64,000 bases of DNA from Aphis gossypii (Eukaryota; Arthropoda; Insecta; Hemiptera; Aphididae): assembly GCF_020184175.1 (NCBI RefSeq), contig NC_065530.1, forward strand, positions 72,703,260 to 72,767,259, in the 5' to 3' direction. The notes under the pieces were generated by a model. That model was given only the letters and a program-made list of their open reading frames with translations. It had not been told where the DNA came from and searched no databases. Position numbers and translations under genes: made by a program. Below are positions 50,779-61,200 of the stretch, in pieces (within the stretch, counting starts at the first letter, position 1; the number at the start of each line of letters is the position of its first letter).

Positions 50779-53698
50779 CTGTAAGTGATAAACAAAAACA
50801 AAAATAATAAGAACAAAATTAAAAACGGCAATTCCTATGATTAAAAAAGAAAAAAGAAAAAACGAGCAAGCAAACAAACTAAATTAACCTTTCTCGTTGA
50901 GCACTGGCGTGGTGAGGAGGAACAAGACAAGATTGGCGTTCTTCTCGTACGGGCAAGCCGCCTGTTTCCACGTAATGAACTCCGTCACCTGCTTGGCCAG
51001 TTGCCAAAATTTTTCAAAATTTATGTGGCCGTTGTCGAGCCTGGAAATAAAATCGTAATTCGTTTTGAGCATATTATCATATAATATCGTATTCAGCAAT
51101 TGCAAAAAGTGTTTAATCGATAAACGTAGGCCAACGTATTAATACTGCCAATTGTTTCCTCGGTTCAGCACTGAAGGCATAAACCTCTACATATTTTATA
51201 TTATTAAACATAATCATGGTTTTATGAATAATAAAAAATATAATTATTTCGTTTAATTTGCATAGCGTGTAGTCGAAACGGAACAATTGATAATTACTAC
51301 ATTTTAAATGCTAAGCGGAATGACAAAACTATCTTTAATACTCTGCAAAGTAAGGGTGGTCAATCTACGACCAGCTCAAATAACAATAATAATATTTTTA
51401 TTTTTTTGTATTCGCTTCAAATAATATAATGTAATACTATTGGTTCTTAATATGCATAATACATAATGTTGTATACTATCCAAGGGATTAAAATGCATTT
51501 ATAAAGTGGCCCGCAAGATTATTTGGATTAACCAACCCTGCTGTAAAGGATAGTAAAATTTACACACTTAACATATTGGCGGGTTGAATTTATACAGTGA
51601 ATACATTACAAAAATATAGACGTAATAATTATATAGATTTTAAACAATTGAAAACAGATGAAAAAATTACTTCAAAGAACGGAAATACATTGAAATGTAG
51701 TATCTATTAACAGTAAACATTGTTTAATACCTAACTGAAGACTAGATCTGGCTATGCAATGAACTTAAATTAGTGAAACAATATATTATTACGTCTAGTA
51801 AATTAGTTATATTAAAAGATTATAAAAAGATTATAGAATGTATATTAACTACAAATAACATAATAAAATTTGAACCATAATAATAACGAAATGTTATTTT
51901 TAAATTTAAAATGTTGTTTTACATTTTATGCGTCTTTAACATTTAACCAATAACAAAAGTTCTGAATATTATTTTTTACTATTATTTACAGTATAAACGT
52001 TAAAGTTTTTAAAAACATAAATTTAAATTAAATGAATTTTGTTATCTCTCAACTTATTTTGTTGATTTATATCAATTCAAAAATTCCGAATAATAAGGAA
52101 ATGAGATAAAGTATATAATATATTTTGTTTCTTTAAGGTCATAAAAATATCAAACTAGACTATAGGTAAATATAACTCCCTACATTTGGCAAATATAAAT
52201 ATATAGTTTGATATCTGATTTTCATAATATATAATATATATATATATATATATGTATACACGAATACGTATATAAAAAAACGACAAATATATAACCCTAA
52301 CTACAAATCATAATATTTCCATTTAATTAATGTCATTTGTTTTTATAATAGTAAATATACATTATATAAATATAATTATTATTAATAATTATATAATTTA
52401 ATTTAATGTCCAAAAAAGAATATGCTTAAAAATGCAATATAAAATGCGCTAAAAATGAAAATACAGTGTAAATATTTTATAAAAAAAAAAGATAAATTAG
52501 ATGATTGTTTAACTATACTGATATACAATCTAATCATACAAATATCTTAAGTATTCACAACTGCCATGCGCGGTGGTTTAGTGCACCTAATTACTTAATA
52601 ACCTTATTTTATTACAAATTTTACATTTTTTTTTAAAACAAATTTCACTGAATATAATAACACAACCAGTATCAAATGTTTAAAAATAAATCAAATAATG
52701 CGTAATACAAAGAAAGATTAAAAATAATCTAAAATAAAAATTATGAAAAATGAAAAACAAATACAAAATAAATGTTTAATAATTGAATTTATTGATATCT
52801 AATTCAAACTGTGTGCTTAGAAAGCTATATTTTTCAACAGGCTAAAGACAAAGTATTTTCTACACATTCATAGCTTTACTTAATATAATTTAAATTATAA
52901 TCACCTATTGCGGCATCCTTCGTTTAGGAAGTAAATGTCTTTGACGAGCAACGAAAAGAACGGTATGACAACCCTCTGACGCTGATCGGTGGCACCGGCA
53001 CTCCTCCACAGAGCTGCCTTGAGTGTCGATCGGTAGCTACTGAAATTGGACGACGGGTCCATGTATTGTTCCAGTATGGTAAACTTAGCGGACTGTTGCA
53101 CCTTATGCCACTACAAATGATAAAACAAAAACAATGAACGGACCCCGAGCTCGTGTAATTGCAACACCAATAAAAAACGTAATATCAATCGTTAGTATTA
53201 CCGTCTTTTTGAGCCTGCTTATCGGCGACATGTTTAGCCCTGCGATGATGGCCATAAGTGAATTGAAGTTTCCAACGTTGAAACACTCCCGGGCTGTTTC
53301 AATCCAGAACTCGATGGTTTTTACACGCTGCTTTTTTTTGGAATGCTGAAACATGAAAGCCGTGAAGCGAATATGTCAACGATAATAATAATAATAATAA
53401 TAAGAATAATAATAATTGATTTTAATGATAAAACAATTATTATGTAGCCAAAAACGAGGGAGCTTACCTTGCATATTTCAGATGCTACTAAATAGCTGAG
53501 CCGGTTGAACCAGTGGACATACGACTCGAGATTTTTGGTCTTTTTCATGTCTTTGAACGAAGAATCGATGTGTGGACTGTCCTTGGCGAACGCCTGCACG
53601 AATTCTTCAGGTCCGATGAACGAAAGCCTTTCGAGCTCAACGAGAGTGAGCTGTTGGCCAAGCAACGACGCGCTGGAACACACCTCCATCGTGTCTGT
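50663..53698 (-). CDS. RASGEF1: RASGEF1-family Ras/Rap guanine nucleotide exchange factor, 3' part (5 exons, catalytic domain)
   Basis: Five exons join in frame: 53698-53468, 53345-53202, 53110-52905, 51040-50889 and 50778-50663. They sum to 849 nt, that is 282 codons plus TAA. The product is a RasGEF (CDC25-type) catalytic domain. Visible blocks are LVELERLSFIGPEEFVQAF, a WFNRLSYLVASEIC block, ARECFNVGNFNSLMAI followed by SRLKKTW, VVIPFFSLLVKDIYFLNEG, and INFEKFWQLAKQV. These match the RASGEF1A/B/C family rather than SOS, RasGRP or RapGEF, because IGPEEFVQAF and MDPSSNF are family signatures as I remember them. Vertebrate family members have about 470 residues with an N-terminal REM domain, so roughly 200 residues are missing here. 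They should lie upstream on the minus strand, where I could not identify them. Known of the family: cytosolic exchange factors, with RASGEF1A/B reported to act on Rap2. That the insect protein also acts on Rap2 is inference. Confidence 0.93.
50889..51040 (-). CDS. RASGEF1: RASGEF1-like gene, penultimate exon (LDNGHINFEKFWQLAKQV)
   Basis: 152 nt: 1 nt completing the split Arg codon, 50 codons, then 1 nt carried forward. The acceptor is TTATTTCCAG. It encodes LDNGHINFEKFWQLAKQVTE, an F.TWKQ..CPYEKN segment, and then LLTTPVLNEK, the C-terminal helices of the RasGEF domain. The donor is GTTAAT at 50888-50883, a weaker than average 5' splice site. If it is not used, the frame reads GGT TAA and stops at once. 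I prefer splicing, because the family continues past this point and the continuation is found 110 bp downstream. Confidence 0.93.
51041..52904 (-). other. Intron of the RASGEF1-like gene, no further content recognised
   Basis: A 1,864-bp AT-rich intron with donor GTGATT and acceptor TTTCCAG. It contains an AT dinucleotide run at 52234-52253 and A/T homopolymers. I see no coding exon and no transposon ends in it. Confidence 0.8.
52905..53110 (-). CDS. RASGEF1: RASGEF1-like gene, internal exon (WHKVQQ to NEGCRN)
   Basis: 206 nt: 68 whole codons plus 2 nt of a split arginine codon. The acceptor TTTGTAG is followed directly by TGG, which completes the expected KKTW junction, and the donor is GTGATT. 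It encodes a W.KV...KF.ILE..MDPSSNF..YR stretch, then VVIPFFSLLVKDIYFLNEGC. The P-F-S-L-L-V-K-D-I-Y-F-L-N-E-G segment includes the helical-hairpin region that opens the GTPase switches in RasGEF structures. The following intron is the largest recognised one (51041-52904, 1,864 bp) and holds no other gene I could see. Confidence 0.95.
53202..53345 (-). CDS. RASGEF1: RASGEF1-like gene, internal exon (HSKKKQ to SRLKKT)
   Basis: 144 nt, exactly 48 codons, phase 0 at both ends. The acceptor is ATGTTTCAG and the donor GTAATA. It encodes the segment running from HSKKKQRVKTIEFW through ARECFNVGNFNSLMAI to MSPISRLKKT. The F..GN.NSLMAI..GL....ISRLK.TW pattern is the most conserved core of RasGEF domains and contributes to the Ras-family GTPase binding surface. 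The intron before it (53346-53467, 122 bp) holds an imperfect AAT microsatellite; the intron after it (53111-53201) is only 91 bp. Confidence 0.95.
53381..53416. repeat. Imperfect (AAT)n microsatellite in a RASGEF1 intron
   Basis: Trinucleotide AAT repeats with one AAG interruption lie inside the 122-bp intron between the first two recognised exons, so the intron length may vary between individuals. Confidence 0.85.
53468..53698 (-). CDS. RASGEF1: RASGEF1-like gene, first recognised exon (start of RasGEF domain)
   Basis: 231 nt, 77 codons, phase 0 at both ends. The acceptor is TGATTACAG just before 53698 and the donor is GTAAGC at 53467-53462. It encodes TDT, then MEVCSSASLLGQQLTLVELE and onward to ASEICK. 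This is the first structurally conserved region of the RasGEF domain (QQLT..ELERL..I.PEEF) plus the WFNRLSYLVA helix. An ATG sits at 53689-53687, but the family continues N-terminally from this point, so I read it as an internal methionine rather than the start. A transcript beginning just upstream could still use it to make a catalytic-domain-only protein. An alternative acceptor AG lies 4 nt further in (53696-53695); it would shift the frame of the upstream exon only. Confidence 0.92.
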
Positions 53699-54030
53699 CT
53701 GTAATCACATTTCGAAAAATAACCATTAATAATCAAAAAAATACATTATGAAACAAAAGTTCGCGCAAATCGAGTAGTGTTAAATCAAGCAATGTAGGTA
53801 CTTAACAGCAAGTTCCAGGGTTGGAAATACAGTAAAAAAGGTAGTCAAATGATAAAAAAGTTAGTATTTTAGAAGGGGTTGAGATTAAGAGTATAGACCG
53901 TCAAGACAATGATTCTTTGATTTTGTAATTTACATAGCGGGGCGTAATTTTATATTTATATTATTATCATTATCACCGTAACCCTGTTGTCTATTTTGCA
54001 AGTCTGATATGCTTCAAAATTGATATTATT
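53699..54030. other. Upstream intron sequence of the RASGEF1-like gene
   Basis: AT-rich sequence just 5' of the first recognised exon on the minus strand. Only the acceptor (ATTACAG) is recognisable. The upstream exon it should splice to was not found. Confidence 0.5.
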
Positions 54031-54039
54031 ATATAGATA

Positions 54040-55570
54040 TGAGTTGGATGTTGGGGTCGTTAATTTTTCATTGCAGCGCCTGCGCGTGACATGAGAATCC
54101 CGACAGTGTAATGATCACCTGCAATTGTGTATAGCGGATTTTTGGGCTTTTATAAAAAGCGCTTTTCGCACTAGCCCCGCCGGCAATCAACGATCGGCTG
54201 CGAATCGATCAGACAGGAGCAGATATAGAGAAAGAAAAAGAAGGAACGAGTAGAATTTAGAGATAGATGAGAGTATATATATATATATGTATAGAAAGAG
54301 AGAGAGGTATATAACAAGAAGAGAGAAGAGAGAAGAGTTTTTAGTTCACGGACGACATCCCATAATACATCACCGTCAAACTTTTGTGCGTATAGTGGGA
54401 CACGCATCACACACTATTATAGATGAACACGTTCAACGTGCATATACGCGAGTTTACGACCGCGGACGAAAATAAAACGAAAAAGAGAAAAATGAATAAT
54501 GCCCAATCGGTCGCCGAGTACGCTATTTATATTGCGTTTTTCTTTTACTATTTTTTTCTCGCCCTCCGCGTCGAGATTTATATTTTCGACGATATTATTT
54601 CCGTCCTCTTTACACCCGTCTCTCCCACGCAAACGTCGCCGATCGCGAGTGCGATTTTTTATTTGCTAACTTTTTTTTGCATCGAACCAAACCAAACTCA
54701 CGGAGAGAACCAAACGCGAAATCCATATTTAAAACCAAGATATATACATATAAATATATGTATATGTATGTATGCGTCTACTATACAGCATAGCTGTAGA
54801 TAACCGTCGTATAGAAACCGTAAAATTGAACGCATGCATTTACATACATGTTAAAAGTAAAAATAATGTATCGCGATAATTAATAAATTATAGAAACCAA
54901 ATATACCTACAAGAAAATAATGTGTAGTCGATATTAAAAATACTCCTCGTCAATCGGTCTGTGTACGACTGTAATGAAAACGATATCTATATCGCGTATT
55001 CTATTGTTTAGCTGTTGAAAAAAAACATATTAGATAGCTTTATAAGAGATATTCGAAAATCGATGGAGTCTACTACTGAGTACGTATATAATATGAACAC
55101 AGTATATTCGCTTTGATTAAGAATAATCGCGTAAATGTGCACGGATATCGGTCCGCCGGGACTCACGAATATGATAAGGATTATCGTATACACGTCGAAA
55201 ATATTTTTTTTACATTGCGAGGATACGGTTATAGAAAAATTTCGATACGTATTATTATCATATATATACGGAGATAATAATATAGTCTTACGAGAAACGT
55301 CAGTGATAAATAATATTTTAAATTGTCACGGGAGACGTTATATGAATACGGTTGGTGTACTTAAAAGTTCAAGAAAATGTTATACGTTTTCTCATTTCAG
55401 AGTTCCTGAAGTAATGTATAATATATAATACATGTATAATTTCGCGTTTGATATAAAAGGTCATGTAGGTATACATTTCCCAAGGGCGAAGGGCCCATAT
55501 TATAAAAAATATAAAATGATGCATGTGAACTGCTAAGCCGGTCACCAAAATTTGCTGTATTAAAGTGACA
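54040..55570. other. CpG-richer island upstream of the RASGEF1 catalytic exons
   Basis: G+C and CpG content are visibly higher than in the flanks, with many CGA, CGT, TCG and GCG words. It includes a purine-rich GAGA/GAAGAG tract at about 54215-54340 (CT-rich on the minus strand) with a TA run inside, and long open frames on both strands. One possibility is an internal promoter and 5' UTR for a short RASGEF1 transcript; another is a conserved regulatory block. I could not recognise the REM domain in any frame here. Confidence 0.4.
54423..54803 (+). other. 126-codon open frame, coding status unclear
   Basis: This is the longest ATG-initiated open frame in the window outside the recognised gene. 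It starts MNTFNVHIREF, has a basic patch (KTKKRK), a hydrophobic aromatic stretch around residues 36-50 (IAFFFYYFFLAL) and a second one near residues 78-86. The C-terminal third is low-complexity Ile/Tyr/Met encoded by TATATA-like DNA. I do not recognise a family. The frame lies in a CpG-rich island where stop codons are rarer, so it may be chance. It is antisense to the RASGEF1-like gene. Confidence 0.15.
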
Positions 55571-55579
55571 CGCGTCAAT

Positions 55580-58500
55580 TATTATCCATATACGTCGTTA
55601 TGCATATATGTAGGTATGTATATTATATAATACGAGTAATTGTTGAAAATCGATAAAAAACGAGTCAATTATAATGTTAAGCTATTTATGACATTGTCGA
55701 CACTATAAGATCACGAACTGTTGTGAATATATTGCAATTCAGAAAGACGTGTTGACGTGTTGGTATACGCCTCGTATGCATTTTCTAAAAAAATCACCAA
55801 CGACTATTATATCAGCAGAACTCTTTTATTGGTGACTCGCAGCTTTTACGTTAAATATATATATATATATTATTTGAGTCATATGAGTTCTAGCAAAGAC
55901 ATTTATTTTTAGCAATATAATTCGCTCCCCAGGCGAATTGTCGAATTAAAAATTAGGTCAAAATAAAATAAATACCACGAAAAAATAAAGTCAGTCTCTC
56001 ACTACAAACCAATTATATCCACGATAACACTGACTTACTTCAGAGTTTTTCATTCCAACGTTTGTACCACTATTATAACTATGTTATGCGGTAGCGGTAT
56101 CTTTTATAATAATTATTTTTTTGTTTCGTGATATTTCAATAGTAAACCTACGATAACACGGCGCCTTGGATATGCAATTTAGCTACACTAAAGTTGTTTT
56201 TTTCGATACAAAGCGAATGACTGATCACTAGACTACATAACATTTTATGTCGTGTATGTGTTATAGACTAGGGTGCTACTAGAAATTCTACCACCAAACT
56301 TCCAATCAAAGCCTTGAGCAGTCCAAGTTTGTTAACAATCGACCAAAGTAACTTCTAACGTCGTTCAATCATCGTCAAAAACTATGTTTACTCTAATCAA
56401 AGTCATCACTATTATAGTATTTTATATATTACAAATAAAAAGGATATCGAATTGTATTATACGACAAGAGATATAAAATATAGCACCAAATATGGATAAT
56501 AAGCAATTACGTAGGATGGTTTAAAAATAAAGAATATAATTTGTTATTTATTCAAAACATATTCTGATAATTCACTAGGTAGTATGGATTTTTAATGGAA
56601 CACGCTTTTGTAACTATTCAATAATTCTGAATATAATATTCAATAAGAAAGAAATATTTTGAGAAAATAAACCAACAGTTATTTAATTAGATTCAAAAAT
56701 CATCAATCGAATCTCTAGCACGTATTCTGTTTGGGACGATGCCGCGATGGTAAGTTTCTGTGTTTCACGAACTGAAACAATTTTAGATAGTTTCATAACA
56801 CCAGTCATACAAATTCTATGAACAGATTTCTTGTCTTAAAAACGTTTTACTCTGAACTCATATTGTAAAAAAAAAAAAAAAATAATAAATAAATAAAAGT
56901 AAACAAAGGAATTTTAACTGAGATCAAACAAATATAGTAATATTCAGGTATACCATAGCTCAATGCCCAAATAAATATACGTATTTTGATAATTAATATA
57001 TTTTTTTTTAAATATAAAATATAATATTATGTTTTATACACAATATTATTATTGTAACAGAAAACTACCGAATACATAATTATATTTATTTATTAATTAG
57101 TCAGCTTGTAATATACATTTAATAGTTTAATTGTAAGTGCTTTCCAGTATACTTTTAATATTTTTAAAAACATACAAAAATACATCCAATAATGGTAATG
57201 AATTATTTAAATATTTTACTCTTTATGATAAAAATTGTTGTATGTATCTTTACTAAACTGTAGACAACATAAATTAAAATATAAATTGCATAAAACATTA
57301 TATTGATGATTTAAAGTATATTTTTTCTTCTAAAAATTGCAAAATGATGATTTTAAGCTTCGTAAGTACAATTAATATTATATACAAAAAAAACCAACAT
57401 AAAAATTCATCGAAAAAACCTTCAAATTACCATATATAAAAAAAATCAAATTAGTGAATAATGTTTAACTCAGGAAGTAGGTTAAAAATTGTTTTTTAGA
57501 TTATTAATTTTATCAAACTAAAAAGAATTTTCTAGTACTTATGTTTAGCTGATAAAAATTGCATGTCAAATATAAGAATTTAAATTAATAATTGTAATAC
57601 TGAAGAATGAAATAAAAATAAATACTAAAATTGGTTTAAATTGCTACGATCGTAGGTGTTCTTTCTGTATCAAAATGATATCATAATGTCAAAGAAACAC
57701 TAACTATAATACAAGAATTGGTCTTATTATTCATTTACGTATATTTGTGTAAAATATTTATCTTGATTCTCGTGGGTAGTAGAACGTCTACTACCTACTC
57801 AGACAGAAAAAAAAAACACAAAAAATGTTTATACGTATTTATATTATCATGAACAGTAAACTATTAAAATCCATAAAAATTGTAAAAGCACTATAAAGCA
57901 TACAAAATTACACTATACAATATGTATTACTTTTTAACGTTGTATTAATAGCCATAAAAATAATTAGGAGTTAACAATTTTAGGTATAAAGTTTATACGT
58001 ATATAAACAGTTTTATTTTTTTAAAACTCAACTAAATTATTAGTTTGTAAAACTCATAATATTAAACTAATAAATAAACTGAGTGTGTAATTATTAATAT
58101 GGTATGTATTAAATTATTTTGAAAGTCGATAGTAAATATGTTTCTCGGAACTATGCCTCGATGCGTCCCGGATAAAAGTCCAACAGTATATTAATAGTAT
58201 TATGTATAGTGGTGAACGACCGTCAAGATAACTCACGATTAATCGATTTATATGTTACTATTTTTGGCATCTATTTCGGATACATAAAGAAAAACCAAAA
58301 ATAACCCAGTGTTATAATGCTAAAAAGTTTCTACCAAAACCTAATAATACAAGAATCACAAATACATAATATACACAATATAAAAGTATAAAAATAAATA
58401 ATAATAATAATCATAATCATAATCTAACTGCTAAGCTACCCGTATGACATTATGATGCCAAACAGTATGATTAGGTACCGACTTATTGTTTATTCGGTTT

Positions 58501-59390
58501 CTGCAGCATCGCTACTGTAACGATCCTGTAGTGTTTATTGAAATACGGCCAAGTATAAAAATGATGTTAACTTGATTAGTTTTAAATTTTAAATATTAAA
58601 TTCAACGAATATGTTTTGTTAAATCGAGTTATTCGATAAGTGTGTGTATTGAAAATAACTAGATACTATAATGTATTTTGATGCGTAAGATTTCATAAGA
58701 ATATTTAATTTAAAAAACAAGTAGTAATTATTTTTTAATTGCTTTAGAGTTTTTTTTTTTGGGGGGGGAGGGGTAGGTACAGACTTTCTCAATATCCTGA
58801 ACGAGCATTTTTCGTTAGACAATGTATTCGATTCCTCTTGGTCCGATAATATAACAATACATATATGCTGTGACTAACTGTTATTTTTATTATATCATAC
58901 CATAGGCAATGATGCAATCGGGCTATAACTCTGCCGAATAAATTTTTAACCGTATATTAAGCACGCTCTCCAAACTATTGAGTGATTTTTCTATTTCTGT
59001 TATTCGAGTAATTATTAATATGCCGTCATCACAATCATTTTCTCATCATACCAAACTATTTGTATGAAAGGTACAATTGCATAGTGTTGTATCTACCCAC
59101 TATAGCTACACAGCAGGACAATTGTGCATTTAAATTCCTATAAATAATATTGGTCGAACATTCGATATTTTTTTTGGTGAACGTTAACGTTTTTTCAAGA
59201 ATATTATAAGTACATAAAAATATGAAATTAAAAATGAGATTATTAATTTATGAAAGTATATACCATGGCATTGTAGATGAAAATAACTTAATCGTATTTC
59301 AAATAGCTGTGAAGGAAGAAAAGTTTTTTCCGCAAAAACATACAAATCGATTGAGAAAATACATTGTCGTCGAAATTATTGAGTATACAA
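55580..59390. other. AT-rich sequence upstream of the RASGEF1 exons
   Basis: Probably 5' intron or flank of the RASGEF1-like gene. Only two splice-like contexts were noted: a plus-strand 59-nt open segment at 56691-56749 ending in GTAAGT, and a minus-strand GTAAGT at about 56034. No REM-domain sequence was recognised. Confidence 0.45.
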
Positions 59391-59399
59391 TTTTATTGT

Positions 59400-59637
59400 C
59401 CATAAATACGATAGTGGTGTAGGTTATGTTAGTGGTTGTGAAGGTGTCGGTATATAGACTTAGACAATATTATATTGTTGCTATAATAGCGGTTCGTGGG
59501 CCATTAATTTAAAACACCATTGAACAGATGCCGCGTTCGAGCGGCGAAGGTTGTAAAAATATATTAGTCTAATAATTTTCAATGAAACTTAAAAACAAAA
59601 GCTATTCTGAAAAATGCAAACAGATAATATATAAATA

Positions 59638-59671
<34 letters not shown>

Positions 59672-61200
59672 TGAAACTAACGCGTTTATTTCAACTTGAC
59701 ATGCGAACCATAGCGTTGCGGTGGTTTGCTATAAATATATTTATACGGAGGATGGAAAAAAATTAAAAACTTTTACACCGTAGTGTCTGTGGTGGGCGGA
59801 GGATTTGCCACCACTTTATTGTCTGTCACTCTATTATTCCGGTGCTGTAGATTAAATATTGAAATTGCAGTTTAACAACTCTTTCGAATCCTCTTTCTGT
59901 TATTTTTCCTTCAACTCATTCTCGAATCGTCGTTTACGCGAACGCATGCGGTACATAATATCTCTTTAATATCTCTTAGAATTTTTCATAATTTCTTTTG
60001 CTCTCGTGTTCGCTCGCAGTTATTTTCATTATTTTTTAAATATTTATCGCCAACATTTTTTCATAGAACTACGAGGCGGTGATTATTTTAAAGCGAGTAG
60101 GTCGGAAGAATGCATTTTCGTTCACCACATTACGTTGTATAAGTTGTGGTTTTTAAGTTTTAAAAACCATGTAGATATTTTCCAGAGTATTAAATTTAAA
60201 AAATGGCTCGACGTTTACAAATACAAAACCATAAACGCTATATTTCGTTACAGAAAAGAAAGGTAAGAATTTCTTTTTGGGCTTCGTTATGAGCCGTAAT
60301 AATAATACTATGGTATAAATCTATTCATTCCTCGTTTACAGGTAGGAAATAGAATCTTACGGGTTATTCGCGAGTTTAAAAAATCACACTGAATGTCATA
60401 CACACGTGTATAATATACGTATAAACATACTTATCCGATGAGTATGCTAATAATATTATTAAAATTATTCGGTACCTATCCTACGTGACGGTTCCGCTCA
60501 CGTTATTGTTTGCTTTCCGTCGTTTTTCATCCCTTTTTGGGTCGCAACCGCACGACCGCCGCAGCGATAACATCATCATTGCATTAATATATTATACAAT
60601 TCAGTAACAATAATCGCGTGTCCTGCACGTACCACATCTCTACAACCTTCGTCCACGGACTATTTATCATATAGTTTTTATAATTTATACACCCCACACA
60701 AAATGTAATAATTTATAGAATAATAGACTCTGAAATATCATAATTATTATCGAAGCTCGCGCCCGAAAATTTCAGCCTACAGAATGATTATGAAAAAAAA
60801 AAATGATGAAAATAATATAACAATTATTTTATGTCCATCTCTTCCTCTCTTGACGGACCCGCTACCGAACGGGCGTTAATAATAATGCGTGTAAAGCCTC
60901 CTTTTTACAAGCGAGTTTCCGGTTCATTAATATCACGAGCGTAGTGCACGTCAGTACTTATATATATTAAACACAGGCCCGCAAACTCTCTGCCCGCCCG
61001 CCAATACAGAGATAAGTCTCGCTGTCGTTACTTATATATTTTAATAATAATTAAACACAAACACACGGAGTTTTTTTCGATTTTTTTTTTTTTGCAATTT
61101 TGCACTTTGGCACTTTATCGCGATTCTCAGTTTGAATTATTAATTTCATTTTTCAGTAGACCTTTACTGAAATGGTAAGCGAGCAGCGATTCGACGGTAT
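59400..61200. other. CpG-richer region with unassigned open frame
   Basis: Several G+C-richer patches occur: near 59535 (GCCGCGTTCGAGCGGCG), 60490-60570 (GTCGCAACCGCACGACCGCC) and 60900-61030 (TGCCCGCCCGCC). An 86-codon plus-strand frame at 60006-60266 ends in AAAAGAAAG followed by GTAAGA, a good donor context. It is preceded by a pyrimidine-rich acceptor-like GTGTTCGCTCGCAG at about 60019. No protein family is recognised. This could be a 5' UTR or promoter region of the RASGEF1-like gene (minus) or an unknown plus-strand gene. Confidence 0.25.
59641..59668. repeat. (GT)14 microsatellite
   Basis: Fourteen uninterrupted GT dinucleotides. It is the only long GT run I noticed; the other dinucleotide runs are AT. 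Confidence 0.97.

Noticed and set aside
50634..50877. Two overlapping minus-strand frames over the last RASGEF1 exon
   Set aside because: Both are out of frame with the splice-joined RASGEF1 reading. The correct frame was assigned from the phase of the upstream exon and the family-like tail.
53134..53349. Open frame on the plus strand
   Set aside because: It is the antisense shadow of the 53202-53345 RASGEF1 exon; the minus strand carries the conserved domain.
53505..53736. Two plus-strand frames and one alternative minus-strand frame
   Set aside because: Shadows of the exon at 53468-53698 in other frames.
56020..56060. GTAAGT donor on the minus strand after codons MKNSE, in phase with the first RASGEF1 exon
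   Set aside because: The open stretch before it is only 15 codons and bears no resemblance to the REM domain or linker; phase agreement alone is a one-in-three event.
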